The notes: generated by a model from the letters alone, not told the origin. Shown: positions 8,635-17,629, counted from the stretch's first letter. The stretch: 64,000 nt of DNA from Terribacillus aidingensis (GCF_040703035.1 NZ_CP159996.1:220001-284000); one strand, 5' to 3'. Translations and numbers: made by a program.

Positions 8635-8830
8635 GCTGTACCTCCTGATTCAGAAAGCGCTGCAGCATATGGATATGGCGTTTATCTGCATCCGCTTGGG
8701 CTATAAGCAGCGTTTTGAGACCATCGTCCTTAGCCAAGAATCGCATACCTGAGGACTTTGTCAGCGAAAGGCAAGCTGTATTCAACAGCTCCATTGCTTC
8801 CATTGTTTCATGGATACCAGATTGATGCAT
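8627..8830 (-). CDS. yraE: small spore coat-type protein YraE-like
   Basis: A 67-residue mostly helical protein beginning MHQSGIHETMEAMELLN, the same HETMEAMELLN-type start as the B. subtilis YraE/YraG family (about 65-80 residues). It probably pairs with the coat F protein encoded downstream, with which it overlaps by 8 bases (translational coupling). Its paralogue, the yraG-like gene, begins on the opposite strand about 110 bases away. AGAGGAGGCAC precedes the ATG. No enzyme activity is expected. Confidence 0.75.
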   Translation of the reverse strand: MHQSGIHETMEAMELLNTACLSLTKSSGMRFLAKDDGLKTLLIAQADADKRHIHMLQRFLNQEVQHG

Positions 8831-8938
8831 ACGGATGTGCCTCCTCTTTTAACACTATCTTGTGAGAAAATAGCTGCTTTATACATACATAAAATCGTAT
8901 GTCGGGGACAAGCTGAAACAAGATAAGGAGGAAGGACG

Positions 8939-9169
8939 ATGAATGATAATCAACAACTGGCTCCGCATGAAACGATGGAAGTTCATGAGCTGCTGAACTT
9001 CAAGACAACGTCCGTTATGAAGGCGAAGTTCCTGCAAGGCGTTGTGTTTGATCAGAAAATCAAGCAGCTGATGGAGAGAGATGTGGAAACCTCTGTACGC
9101 CAAATTCGGGAACTCGAGGAGTTGTACAGCAAGTCTCAGCTCGTAAAGGAAGGTGAAGCAGATGCGTGA
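8939..9169 (+). CDS. yraG: small spore coat-type protein YraG-like
   Basis: A 76-residue helical protein with PHETMEVHELLNFKTTS at residues 9-25, the signature shared with the yraE-like protein on the other strand, so the two are paralogues. AAGGAGGAAGG precedes the ATG. It overlaps the next coat F gene by 8 bases, exactly as yraE does with yraD. The intergenic region between the two arms contains a minus-strand CATACGATT (8901-8893) one base from the SigK -10 consensus, so mother-cell expression is plausible but not shown. Confidence 0.78.
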   Translation: MNDNQQLAPHETMEVHELLNFKTTSVMKAKFLQGVVFDQKIKQLMERDVETSVRQIRELEELYSKSQLVKEGEADA

Positions 9170-9545
9170 TTACCTAGACCCGGAAAACGCCAAAGGAATG
9201 CCTGACCTGATGGATTCGGCCATCTGTACAGAGATGCTTATTACTGCAAAATCAGCGGTGAACAACTATGCAATCGCAATAACGGAAGCTGTAAATCCAG
9301 AGCTGCGACAAACCCTGGTTCGACATTTGGATGAAGCAATTGAGATGCAGGGTGCTATTTCTGCCTTGATGGCACAGCACAATTGGCTGTTTCCAGCAGA
9401 CCCGAAATCACAGTTTCCATTCGATCGGAAAGCTGCCAATACAGCAATCGATGTGGTCAGCATGGATTTATTCCAATATGACACCGACCGTCTCGGTATG
9501 TTTGCGACGCCGACCAATACCGAATCGAAGGAGAATCAGCAATGA
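9162..9545 (+). CDS. yraF: spore coat protein YraF-like (coat F domain)
   Basis: About 127 residues with a coat F domain: DSAICTEMLITAKSAVNNYA and RHLDEAIEMQGAISALM, then the HNWLFPADP ending and a short tail. B. subtilis YraF is close in length. I prefer the ATG at 9162 (AAAGGAAGG 8 bases upstream) to the in-frame GTG at 9153. The stop codon overlaps the adhB start (ATGA), so coat protein and dehydrogenase are translationally coupled. Confidence 0.82.
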   Translation: MRDYLDPENAKGMPDLMDSAICTEMLITAKSAVNNYAIAITEAVNPELRQTLVRHLDEAIEMQGAISALMAQHNWLFPADPKSQFPFDRKAANTAIDVVSMDLFQYDTDRLGMFATPTNTESKENQQ

Positions 9546-10678
9546 AGGCAGTGACGTATCAAGGGATAAAAGACGTTCATGTAAAAGAAGTGAAGGCACC
9601 ATCGATCAAGAAACCGGATGATATCATCGTCAAGCTGACTGCTACAGCGATTTGCGGCTCTGATCTGCATTTGATACATGGGATGATTCCGAATATGCCG
9701 GAGAATTATATCATCGGCCATGAACCGATGGGAATCGTCGAGGAAGTCGGCCCCGAGGTAACAAAAGTGAAAAAAGGCGACCGCGTAGTCATTCCGTTCA
9801 ATGTGAGCTGCGGAGAATGCTTCTTCTGTCAGCATGATCTGGAAAGCCAATGTGACAACAGCAATAAAAACGGGCAAGTAGGTGCCTATTTCGGCTATTC
9901 AGATAACAATGGCGGCTACCCGGGCGGACAAGCGGAATACATGAGGGTACCTTATGGTAACTTTGTGCCTTTCAAGATTCCGGAGAATTCCGAGGTTGCG
10001 GATGAGCAGCTGATTTTGCTGGCAGATGCAGGGTCGACAGCTTTCTGGTCAGTCGATAATGGGGGCGTAAAGCCTGGCGATACAGTTATCATATTCGGAT
10101 GTGGTCCTGTCGGGCTACTTGCACAGAAATTTGCCTGGCTGAAGGGTGCAAAACGTGTCATCGCTGTTGACTACATTGATTACCGTCTGGAGCATGCGAA
10201 GCGTACCAATAACGTAGAGATAGTAAATTTCGAGCAGCATGAGAATACAGGTGAATACCTCAAGGAGATAACAAAAGGCGGAGCTGACGTGGTCATCGAC
10301 GCGGTCGGCATGGATGGGAAAATGACTCCAATGGAATTCATCGGCAGCGGGCTGAAGCTTCAGGGCGGAGCATTAGGTGCCTTTGTCATGGCAGCTCAAT
10401 GTGTCCGTAAAGGCGGTAATATCCAAGTGACAGGAGCATACGGCGGCCGTTATAATGCGTTTCCTTTCGGTGATATATTCCAGCGGAACGTCACAATCAA
10501 AAGCGGGCAAGCTCCCGTCATCCACACCATGCCGTATTTGCATGGATTGCTTCAGGATCGGAAGGTCGACTTGGCTGATATCATCACACATATCCTTCCG
10601 CTCGATCAAGCTAAAGAAGGCTACGAAAAATTCGATACGAAAACTGATGGCTGTATCAAGGTCATATTGAAACCATAA
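9542..10678 (+). CDS. adhB: zinc-dependent alcohol dehydrogenase AdhB
   Basis: A 378-residue medium-chain zinc alcohol dehydrogenase, the same length as B. subtilis AdhB and in the same yra coat-gene context. The catalytic zinc ligands are the Cys in CGSDLH (about residue 38) and GHE (about 60-62); the structural zinc loop is CGECFFCQHDLESQC (about 91-105); the NAD-binding motif is GCGPVG. It interconverts an alcohol and aldehyde with NAD in the mother cell; its physiological substrate is unknown. It lies last in the yraG-yraF-adhB arm with an ATGA overlap and ends at a strong terminator. Confidence 0.92.
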   Translation: MKAVTYQGIKDVHVKEVKAPSIKKPDDIIVKLTATAICGSDLHLIHGMIPNMPENYIIGHEPMGIVEEVGPEVTKVKKGDRVVIPFNVSCGECFFCQHDLESQCDNSNKNGQVGAYFGYSDNNGGYPGGQAEYMRVPYGNFVPFKIPENSEVADEQLILLADAGSTAFWSVDNGGVKPGDTVIIFGCGPVGLLAQKFAWLKGAKRVIAVDYIDYRLEHAKRTNNVEIVNFEQHENTGEYLKEITKGGADVVIDAVGMDGKMTPMEFIGSGLKLQGGALGAFVMAAQCVRKGGNIQVTGAYGGRYNAFPFGDIFQRNVTIKSGQAPVIHTMPYLHGLLQDRKVDLADIITHILPLDQAKEGYEKFDTKTDGCIKVILKP

Positions 10679-10706
10679 AGGACTGCTTTCCTAGCAGTCC
10701 TTTTTT
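10679..10706 (+). terminator. terminator of adhB
   Basis: Stem AGGACTGCT/AGCAGTCCT with a 5-base loop followed by six T residues. Confidence 0.88.
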
Positions 10707-10751
10707 AGTTGTAACGTCCCAACAGGAGATAAGCCAAATAGAAGAAAAGCT

Positions 10752-12479
10752 TTATGCCAATTTATCAATCCACAGCTTGCGGAAATTCGGGTGGCCGAAT
10801 CCGGTCAGCTCAAAATCCTGCAGGAAAGCAGTATGGGTTCGTTCTTTCATCGGATGATTCTGGAAGATGATGAGTCGTTCCTGATGAAGGTAGGATTCAA
10901 TTTTATCGGCGATTTTATATCTATCTTTCGTTGTTTTACCGTTTTTGAAAGCTTCCAAATAGGTATCAATCTTTTGGAGGTGAGCCGGGCTAAAGTATGT
11001 CCGGAATAACAATGCTTCATTTTTAAAGGCCCCAATGAATGAAAGCTCGCGGTCAATATTGGCAACTTCCCCCATGAAGGCCATGTCGAATGCAAGCATC
11101 TCTTTTTTGTTATAAATACTGTCCAGTTCATATTCGCATAGTTCAAGGATTATGCCATACTTAGCCGCTTCTTGCGACAGCCATTCGGCTTGGATTCCAG
11201 CAGACTTATGACGCAGGACACCCACCTTTAATGACTCACCCTGATAAGCTGTTTTTTTCAGCGCTTCCAGTAGTTTTTGTTCACTTTTCATAGGTGCAAC
11301 GGATTTCTCAAGGAAGAAGCTGCTTGCATGCTTCAATTTACCAAACAGATTCTCCAAGTTTAACTCGGTGAAAATTCTCTCTGTGTCTACTAAGTGATAC
11401 ATAGCTTCCCGGAAATATCTGTCCTGGATGATAGAATCACGATGAAAATTGAAGGCAAGGAACCGGAACCCTGGCTCAACTTCATAGTGTGACTGCGTCG
11501 GTCCCTGTTGGTCAGGCAAACTGTAATTGACTTTCTTTTCACCGGGTTTGATACGCCACATTTCGACTCTATCAAGGAAAGGACGCATTTGGAAGTAAGA
11601 AGGGAAAACCTCTAGCACAAGTTTTTGCTCCGTTCTTTCTTTCAATTGATAAGGTCCGGTTGCTACCCATTCGTACTCATTGAAAGGCACGTCTCTTGGA
11701 AGGATTGCCATGCTTACACTCGCCATATAACGAAGGAAAAACGGATTAGGCTGTGCTAGCTGGAACCGGATGATATAACGATCGATCACTTCTGTCTGCG
11801 CTATATCACTAACGAGCCAGTAATATGGCGAATCTGGTTTGAAGCGGTCTATCGTATAGGCTATATCCTCTGCAGCCATCTCTCGTAAATGATGAAAAAG
11901 GACACCTTTTCGCAAATAAAAAATCCATTCGGTGCTATCATCATTCGTTTTCCAATGATGGGCCAGATGGGGGTGTATGCTGTCTGTTTCTTGATCGTAG
12001 ATTACTAGGGTGTCGCTGATCTGCTCAATCAGATGGCTTTCGAAGGTAATCGAGCTTGCGCATGGATCAAGCGTTGTAATCGGCCGATTGAACACGGTAC
12101 GAAGCGTATCCTGCCCTTCCTGCTGCTGGTAGCCGAAAAGCTGCTCCAGTTCCGTCATATGGGCATACCAGTGACGGGGAATCGGCAGTAGCAGGAGCTG
12201 GAAGAGGATAGTGGGTTTATCTTCCTGAATGCAGAATTTCATATACTTTTCTACGTCTTCCCGAAAATCGCTCGGAAACGAAAGGATGGACTTTTTGCCT
12301 CTGCCTCGTCCAGGCTGATAGCGAAGGTGCCCAAGTTCCTCCAGCTTCTTCAGTTTGCGGATGACATGCCTTCTCGTACATTGCCAGATAGCTTCGATTT
12401 CCTGCAGCGTACATGATACTTGTCCGTCCTTTTCTTTCTCGTATAAATGGGCTCGTATGAGGTAGTAGCTAATATCCAA
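10752..12479 (-). CDS. SgrR-like transcriptional regulator with solute-binding domain
   Basis: About 575 residues. An N-terminal winged HTH (about 1-95: SCTLQEIEAIWQCTRRHVIRK is the recognition region) is fused to an extracytoplasmic-type SBP_bac_5 domain (about 140-560) without any signal peptide, the architecture of E. coli SgrR. In that family the ligand-binding half senses a small molecule in the cytosol. The TTG at 12479 is chosen because AGGAGG lies 9 bases upstream; a longer in-frame form from 12542 has none. It is divergent from an MFS transporter, as SgrR is from the sugar exporter SetA, and a 15-bp dyad overlaps the upstream region. Confidence 0.85.
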   Translation of the reverse strand: MDISYYLIRAHLYEKEKDGQVSCTLQEIEAIWQCTRRHVIRKLKKLEELGHLRYQPGRGRGKKSILSFPSDFREDVEKYMKFCIQEDKPTILFQLLLLPIPRHWYAHMTELEQLFGYQQQEGQDTLRTVFNRPITTLDPCASSITFESHLIEQISDTLVIYDQETDSIHPHLAHHWKTNDDSTEWIFYLRKGVLFHHLREMAAEDIAYTIDRFKPDSPYYWLVSDIAQTEVIDRYIIRFQLAQPNPFFLRYMASVSMAILPRDVPFNEYEWVATGPYQLKERTEQKLVLEVFPSYFQMRPFLDRVEMWRIKPGEKKVNYSLPDQQGPTQSHYEVEPGFRFLAFNFHRDSIIQDRYFREAMYHLVDTERIFTELNLENLFGKLKHASSFFLEKSVAPMKSEQKLLEALKKTAYQGESLKVGVLRHKSAGIQAEWLSQEAAKYGIILELCEYELDSIYNKKEMLAFDMAFMGEVANIDRELSFIGAFKNEALLFRTYFSPAHLQKIDTYLEAFKNGKTTKDRYKIADKIESYLHQERLIIFQNHPMKERTHTAFLQDFELTGFGHPNFRKLWIDKLA

Positions 12480-12495
12480 GTCGTTTCCCCTCCTA

Positions 12496-12510
12496 AAAGG
12501 TGACACCTTT
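12496..12510. promoter_or_regulatory. dyad operator candidate between SgrR-like gene and MFS gene
   Basis: AAAGGTG-A-CACCTTT, a 15-base perfect dyad around one central base, about 15 bases upstream of the regulator start and next to its Shine-Dalgarno. Placement suggests autoregulation; the binding protein is inferred to be the SgrR-like regulator. Confidence 0.45.
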
Positions 12511-12580
12511 AATGGAATTATACACTTTTTACCTCTTTTCAACTTCTACATAATGGAAAAAAGAGAGAGGAGGAGCAGAA

Positions 12581-13855
12581 ATGTTCAGAAGTCTGCATCC
12601 GAATATTAGAATACGAATTTATACTTCATTTATGAGCCGCATGATTGGAAGCATGATCTTCCCATTTATGGCGGTCTATTTTGTACAAGAAATGAATGCG
12701 GCAATCGCAGGGATACTCATGATGGTCAACGTCATTATTCAATTCCTGGCAAGTCTTTATGGCGGGCACTTAGCCGATCGAATCGGAAGGAAGCGGATGA
12801 TGGTACTTGGCGAAGCGGCAAAAGCAGCAGCATTCATCGGAATGGTCTTGGCCAATACACCAAGTTTCACTTCCGCTTCCATAACCTTTGCCATGCTAAT
12901 GGTGATCAGTATTGCCAGCGGGATGATAATGCCAGCCCAAGAGGCGATGCTCATTGATGTGAGTACACAGGAAACTCGTGCTTATATGTACGCTATCAAC
13001 TATTGGGCAAATAATCTGGCTATGATGATCGGTCTCACGATCGGTGGCTGGCTTTTCCAGGATTATATGTTCCAGCTGCTTATCGGATTAGTGGTCATGT
13101 CTATCATCACCATGGCTATTACAATTATGTTCATCCAAGAAACATACACGGTCCGCACAACGGCTGGAGAAAAGAAAGACCTTGGATTGAAATCTTTATT
13201 CCGGAGTTATCGCAGTGTTGGTAGAGATAGAGCCTTTTTGCTGTTTGTGCTTAGCGGCATCGCCATCCTATCGCTTGAATTCCAGCGAAGCAATTATTTG
13301 ACGGTTCGTATGGAGAAGGACATCGCAGAGATGAGCATGTCTATTTTCGGCTTCAGTTTATCCGTAGATGGACTGCGGCTGGTCAGTCTCCTGACTGTGG
13401 AAAATACACTGATAATTGTGCTATTCACCGGATTGGTCACCAAGCTGATCAAAGGGCATAATGAGCGTCTGGTTATGTATACAGGCTTTATTCTTTTCGG
13501 CGCAGGATTTGCCATCATGGCTGTCAGCAACAGCCCATTTCTTTTGGCAGCAGCAGTTCTGATCTTATCCTTAGGAGAATTGATGTATGTACCAACCAGG
13601 CAGAGCATGCTGGCTGACATGGTCGATGATACGAAACGCGGGACGTACATGGCTTTTCACGGCTTTGTGTTCCAATTCGGGAAGCTGATCGGTGCCGCGG
13701 GCATCATCATGGGAGAATCTGTCGGCAAGTACGGAATGGGATTTAGCTATATTGTCTTTACGCTGCTTGGCATCTTGTTCTGTGAAATGGCACTGCGCCA
13801 GCGGTATGCAAGTGTTAAGCGTGTCCCTCCAAAAGAAAAAACCAAACTTATTTAG
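12581..13855 (+). CDS. MFS efflux transporter (12 helices)
   Basis: A 424-residue major facilitator transporter with 12 likely membrane helices and the loop 2-3 motif GGHLADRIGRKRM (about residues 61-73), typical of drug:H+ antiporters. The central loop is long and helps set the two six-helix halves (about residues 190-215). GAGAGGAGGAGC precedes the ATG. It is divergent from the SgrR-like regulator with a shared 100-base intergenic region, so it is the likely regulated target. By analogy to SetA it may export sugars or sugar phosphate analogues, but a drug substrate is equally possible. No terminator separates it from the LURP-one gene. Confidence 0.88.
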   Translation: MFRSLHPNIRIRIYTSFMSRMIGSMIFPFMAVYFVQEMNAAIAGILMMVNVIIQFLASLYGGHLADRIGRKRMMVLGEAAKAAAFIGMVLANTPSFTSASITFAMLMVISIASGMIMPAQEAMLIDVSTQETRAYMYAINYWANNLAMMIGLTIGGWLFQDYMFQLLIGLVVMSIITMAITIMFIQETYTVRTTAGEKKDLGLKSLFRSYRSVGRDRAFLLFVLSGIAILSLEFQRSNYLTVRMEKDIAEMSMSIFGFSLSVDGLRLVSLLTVENTLIIVLFTGLVTKLIKGHNERLVMYTGFILFGAGFAIMAVSNSPFLLAAAVLILSLGELMYVPTRQSMLADMVDDTKRGTYMAFHGFVFQFGKLIGAAGIIMGESVGKYGMGFSYIVFTLLGILFCEMALRQRYASVKRVPPKEKTKLI

Positions 13856-13919
13856 AAATTGGAACAAAAACTTCCGTATCTTCGTATGAAGGGAATAAAG
13901 AATTTGCGGAGGTACGGCA

Positions 13920-14423
13920 ATGGGGACTTATTATATCAAACAGAGAGTATTCAGCTTTAAGGATAGCTTTTCGGTATTCGATGCAGAACAGCAGGAGCTG
14001 TACCGTGTCAAAAGCAAACTCTTTTCACTGCAGGATCGACTTACGATAACCGATCTTGATGATAAGCCGCTTGTTGAAATCAAGCAGCAGCTAGCCTTTT
14101 TGAAGCCAAGATATATCATCGAAGAGAAAGGACAAAAAGTTGCCGAAGTGACCAAGAATTTCACCTTCTTCAAAGCTAACTTCTCGTTAAAGCCGCAAAA
14201 CTGGAGCCTGCATGGCGACGTTTGGTCACATCAGTACACACTGACGGATGAAAATGGACCATTGATGCATGTAACGAAGAAGTGGTTCACCTGGGGCGAT
14301 ACGTATGAAATGCAAATAGAGGATGAATCCCATTTGCTTACGTATATTGCTGTTATGATTGTAATGGATATGGTCTTGCATAATAATAGTACTTTCGCTT
14401 TTGATGGGGGAGGCGGGGAATAA
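13920..14423 (+). CDS. yxjI: LURP-one-related (YxjI) family protein
   Basis: A 167-residue beta-barrel protein of the LURP-one/scramblase-like fold, close in length to B. subtilis YxjI (about 162). It shows the family pattern of short beta strands: YYIKQRVFSFKDSFSVFD, YRVKSKLFSLQDRLTI, then ...MHVTKKWFTWGDTYEMQI and the terminal helix. A glycine-rich GGGGE tail ends it. The biochemical function is unknown. Its start has GCGGAGG 7 bases upstream, and it lies 64 bases after the MFS gene with no intervening terminator, so they may be co-transcribed. Confidence 0.85.
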   Translation: MGTYYIKQRVFSFKDSFSVFDAEQQELYRVKSKLFSLQDRLTITDLDDKPLVEIKQQLAFLKPRYIIEEKGQKVAEVTKNFTFFKANFSLKPQNWSLHGDVWSHQYTLTDENGPLMHVTKKWFTWGDTYEMQIEDESHLLTYIAVMIVMDMVLHNNSTFAFDGGGGE

Positions 14424-14501
14424 GAGGGTAACGCACGATGTGCCATCCCATATTCAAAGAAACGTGTAAGAGTTCGAATCAGGACAAAGGGTGGAAGACA
14501 T

Positions 14502-15419
14502 ATGAAATTGGAGCGTTTGATTTCTATAATCTACAAACTGTTGAACCACGAAGTTCTGTCTGCATCTGTGCTCGCTGAAGAGTTCCAAGTTTCCCCAAGA
14601 ACTATTTACCGGGATATCGATGTGATTTGTGCTGCAGGAATCCCGGTTATATCGTATCAGGGAAATAAGGGTGGCTATGGCATTATGGACGGATACAAGA
14701 TGGACAGAAGCTTGCTCGGTTCATACGATGTTGATTATCTGGTTACGGTGCTCCGCAGCCTAGCCACTGTGTTTGAAGATGAACGTGTACAGAGCACCAT
14801 TGAGCGCCTTCAAACAATTGGGAAGGACAATCAAAATCAGAATCTTTCGGTGGACTTTGAAAGCTATCGGACGGCGCCGGAAGCACTTCGTCAATTGCGT
14901 TCTGGCATCACGGAGCGAAAAGTTATTTCCTTTGATTATATAAATGCACAAAATGAACGTACCACCCGTGATGTGGAACCATTGCAGCTTCATTATAAGT
15001 ATAGCAATTGGTACCTTAATGGATTTTGCCGAAAACGGAAGGATTATAGGGAGTTCCGATTGTCCAGGATGCTGAAGCTGTCTTTGACGCAGGATTCGTT
15101 TCAGCCACATGACGAGATTCTGAAAGAAGATTATACTTCTGACAACGAATGGGGAAATAAGGTGTCTGATGTGGTAATAAAGGTTAGACAGGAGTCATTG
15201 GCGGAAGCGTTGGATCAGTTTCACCAGGTTGATAAGCAATTTCATGATGATGGTAGCATGACGATGAGAATCCCGGTTTATGAGCCGTTAAAAGCACGAT
15301 GGTTATGGTCAATTCTGCTGAGTTTCAGCAGCGGAGTCGAAGTCGTCCAGCCGCACGCCCTTCGAGTCATTTTAAAAGAGAAACTGAAAAACACAATTAA
15401 ACTTTATGAAGAAGTATGA
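14502..15419 (+). CDS. HTH/WYL-domain transcriptional regulator
   Basis: A 305-residue regulator: N-terminal DeoR-like winged HTH (about 1-60, with ...LAEEFQVSPRTIYRDIDVI...), then a WYL domain (about 140-215, where KYSNWYLNGFCRKRKDYREF carries the WYL-like signature) and a C-terminal extension domain. WYL domains bind ligands such as nucleic acid or nucleotides. The ATG follows AAAGGGTGGAAG. The stop codon lies inside the stem of a strong terminator, so it is a single gene. The downstream DinB gene begins 80 bases later and could be separately controlled. The targets are unknown. Confidence 0.88.
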   Translation: MKLERLISIIYKLLNHEVLSASVLAEEFQVSPRTIYRDIDVICAAGIPVISYQGNKGGYGIMDGYKMDRSLLGSYDVDYLVTVLRSLATVFEDERVQSTIERLQTIGKDNQNQNLSVDFESYRTAPEALRQLRSGITERKVISFDYINAQNERTTRDVEPLQLHYKYSNWYLNGFCRKRKDYREFRLSRMLKLSLTQDSFQPHDEILKEDYTSDNEWGNKVSDVVIKVRQESLAEALDQFHQVDKQFHDDGSMTMRIPVYEPLKARWLWSILLSFSSGVEVVQPHALRVILKEKLKNTIKLYEEV

Positions 15420-15446
15420 CAGACTGCTGTCATACTTCTTTTTTTA
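15411..15446 (+). terminator. terminator of WYL regulator
   Basis: 12-bp perfect stem GAAGTATGACAG/CTGTCATACTTC with ACTG loop and a seven-T run; the TGA stop codon is inside the 5' arm. Confidence 0.9.
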
Positions 15447-15499
15447 TAATGAGATCCGTTACAACCTTAATCTATCTATATTAAAAGGAGAAGATACGA

Positions 15500-15997
15500 A
15501 TGAATCATCCCGAACAAATGTTTAACTACCATTCTTGGGCCAATCAAACCATCCTAAACCGGATCAAGGAGCTTCCAGCCAATGTGCTGCGCGAGGAAGT
15601 GAACACCGCGTTTCCTACTATTGCCCAAGCTTTCAGTCATATCTATGCAGTGGAAAGTGTCTGGTATAGGGTTTTAAATGGTGCTCGAATGCAGGAAGCT
15701 CTGGAAATGTGTATGCCACTTGAAAAGGAGAATCTTCTGCATTCTGCAGATCAATTTGCAAACGACTTCGCGCAGTCAGCGGAACATTACAAAGAATGGT
15801 TAAGAGACCAGGAAGACTTGGAGCGAACTATTCTGCTCGAGAATCCATATGCTGGAACTAGAGAAACTCGGTTATCAGAAATTGTACTGCATGTAGTCAA
15901 TCATGGTACCTATCACCGGGGCAATGTCTCTGCAATGCTGCGCCAGTTGGGCCACGCCTCTACTATGAACGATTATTCACTCTTTTGGTATCAGTAA
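15500..15997 (+). CDS. DinB-family four-helix metalloprotein
   Basis: A 165-residue DinB/YfiT-like four-helix bundle. The expected metal-binding histidines are the one in FSHIYAVE (about residue 48) and the pair in HVVNHGTYHRG (about 131-141), all present. Family members in Firmicutes often act as thiol-dependent transferases using bacillithiol, or are of unknown function; the substrate cannot be told. AAAAGGAG precedes the ATG. The gene is monocistronic, ending at a bidirectional terminator. Confidence 0.88.
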   Translation: MNHPEQMFNYHSWANQTILNRIKELPANVLREEVNTAFPTIAQAFSHIYAVESVWYRVLNGARMQEALEMCMPLEKENLLHSADQFANDFAQSAEHYKEWLRDQEDLERTILLENPYAGTRETRLSEIVLHVVNHGTYHRGNVSAMLRQLGHASTMNDYSLFWYQ

Positions 15998-16045
15998 ATT
16001 TTATGCTGATACACGGTGTAAGCAGCTTTTTAGTGTAGAACTTTC

Positions 16046-16078
16046 AAAAAAGGCAGCACATAATGTGCTGCCTTTTTT
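16046..16078. terminator. bidirectional terminator
   Basis: A6-GGCAGCACA / TGTGCTGCC-T6 with TAA loop, a symmetrical terminator serving the DinB gene and the convergent SDR gene. Confidence 0.92.
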
Positions 16079-17535
16079 CAATGCTTTGTCGCAAGCTGTG
16101 GTATTTGTAAACCGGACTGCTTCTTATGGCGGACCAGACGCTCGAGATGCTTCCGATACAAGAACATAACTAGCATATGGATAGGTGCCTGAGTATATTT
16201 ATAGACGAACCAAGGCAAGGAAGGTAAGTATTCGTGTATGGCCACGACCATCTCCTGCTTTCCTGGTATTTGACGAAATTCAATGCGGCCCCGCTGGCTT
16301 TCTTTTACATTCGCGAACAAGCCGCCAGTAATGTAATACAATGCGCGGTGGGGTGTACTTCTTTCTTTGGCGTAAGAAAGTATCAGCAGCGGCTGCTTGG
16401 TAAATGTCAGATAGATTTTGCAGTTAAGCTGATCATCAACCTCGGTCCGAACAAAAGGTCGCAGGGACTCGGATACCCAGCTCATGTAATGCTTCGCTGC
16501 CCATCCTGCATCTCTGCCAGAAGGTAGCGGCATGCGTTGTACAGAGCGCACGTCCTGGCGAGGCGGTGGGGAAGGGAGCGTCAGCTTTTTACTATGCTTG
16601 GAATCTTTACTTTTCTGCTCTTCATCCATGGCAGTCTTGGCAGCTTCATCAAAAGGAATTTGACCATTACTGATGCCTTCCACGTAGTGTGAAGGTTGCG
16701 CAACCATAGGGTGCGTTAGACTTTCAATCAGTGGGTAGACAGTTTCCTTGGGCATACCGCTGATAAGTTTTACCCAAAGACGAGACAGTTTGATAGTTGG
16801 AAATGGCACATGTATGCTTAGGAATTTCTTGCCCATTACGCGGGAGATGTGTTCCAGCATTTCCTTGTAAGTCATAACCTCAGGTCCGCCAACATCGATC
16901 GCTTTATTTGCAACATCTTTGTTGCCGACGCTTTTTTGTAAGGCAGTCAGTACATCGGCAAGGGCGATTGGGTGTGTCTCAGTTCTTGTCCAGTTTGGAA
17001 GCACCATGACGGGAAGCCGTTTGACCAATTTTTCAGCAATCGGAAAAGAAGAGCCTTTCGGACCGACGATTAATCCAGCTCGGACTGTCGTCACAGGTAC
17101 GCCGTAAGATCCAAGAATTTTTTCTACTTCCAATCGGCTGCGAAGATGACGGGACAGTTTTTCCTCCTGCGGTATGATTCCGCTTAAATAAACGATTTGC
17201 TTCACGCCGTTTTTCTTGGCTGCTTGGGCAAAGTTATCGGCCAAAATGACATCCATATCCTCAAATCTCGCCTGTGTGAGCTTGGCGGATGGGCTCATCG
17301 AGTGGACAAGGTAGACGGCGATATCTGCTCCTTGAAGACCCTTTTCGGTATCGATCTGGGAAAATAAATCGCATGACCGCCATGTTACCTGTTCAGTGTT
17401 CTCCCGCTTGTCACCGCTCCGTGATAGGGCGATGACGTCAAAACGCTCTTTCAATTTATCCAATAAATGACTGCCTATGTAGCCGCTCGCTCCTGTCAAA
17501 GCGACGACGGGGCGTTTTTTCTGTTCGGTTTGCAT
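16078..17535 (-). CDS. atypical SDR fused to DUF2867-like domain
   Basis: About 485 residues. The N-terminal half is an atypical (NAD-dependent epimerase-like) SDR, TGASGYIG at about 14-21, then VYLVHSMSPSAKLTQ and VRAGLIVGPKG; the C-terminal ~140 residues end in WFVYKYTQAPIHMLVMF, as in SDR proteins fused to DUF2867. A Ser/Lys/Pro-rich linker (about 300-340) joins them. The start at 17535 has AGGAG 9 bases upstream; the longer form from 17601 has no site. The reaction is unknown; such fusions are usually assigned only as NAD(P)H-binding oxidoreductases. It is not obviously linked to its neighbours. Confidence 0.83.
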   Translation of the reverse strand: MQTEQKKRPVVALTGASGYIGSHLLDKLKERFDVIALSRSGDKRENTEQVTWRSCDLFSQIDTEKGLQGADIAVYLVHSMSPSAKLTQARFEDMDVILADNFAQAAKKNGVKQIVYLSGIIPQEEKLSRHLRSRLEVEKILGSYGVPVTTVRAGLIVGPKGSSFPIAEKLVKRLPVMVLPNWTRTETHPIALADVLTALQKSVGNKDVANKAIDVGGPEVMTYKEMLEHISRVMGKKFLSIHVPFPTIKLSRLWVKLISGMPKETVYPLIESLTHPMVAQPSHYVEGISNGQIPFDEAAKTAMDEEQKSKDSKHSKKLTLPSPPPRQDVRSVQRMPLPSGRDAGWAAKHYMSWVSESLRPFVRTEVDDQLNCKIYLTFTKQPLLILSYAKERSTPHRALYYITGGLFANVKESQRGRIEFRQIPGKQEMVVAIHEYLPSLPWFVYKYTQAPIHMLVMFLYRKHLERLVRHKKQSGLQIPQLATKH

Positions 17536-17599
17536 GATATACCGCTCCTGTCTTCTGGTTCTTGTGTTTAATCGTACCCTTCTTTCTCGTACCTGTAAC

Positions 17600-17629
17600 A
17601 AAAAAACCTTCTCTGTAGTCAGAGAAGGT
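17600..17629 (-). terminator. terminator of FUSC gene
   Basis: 10-bp stem ACCTTCTCTG/CAGAGAAGGT with TAGT loop, followed on the minus strand by seven T residues; the stop codon overlaps the stem. Confidence 0.9.

Noticed and set aside
8893..8901. SigK -10-like CATACGATT in the yra divergent region
   Set aside because: One mismatch to CATANNNTA and no convincing -35 at the right spacing; only noted as consistent with coat gene context.
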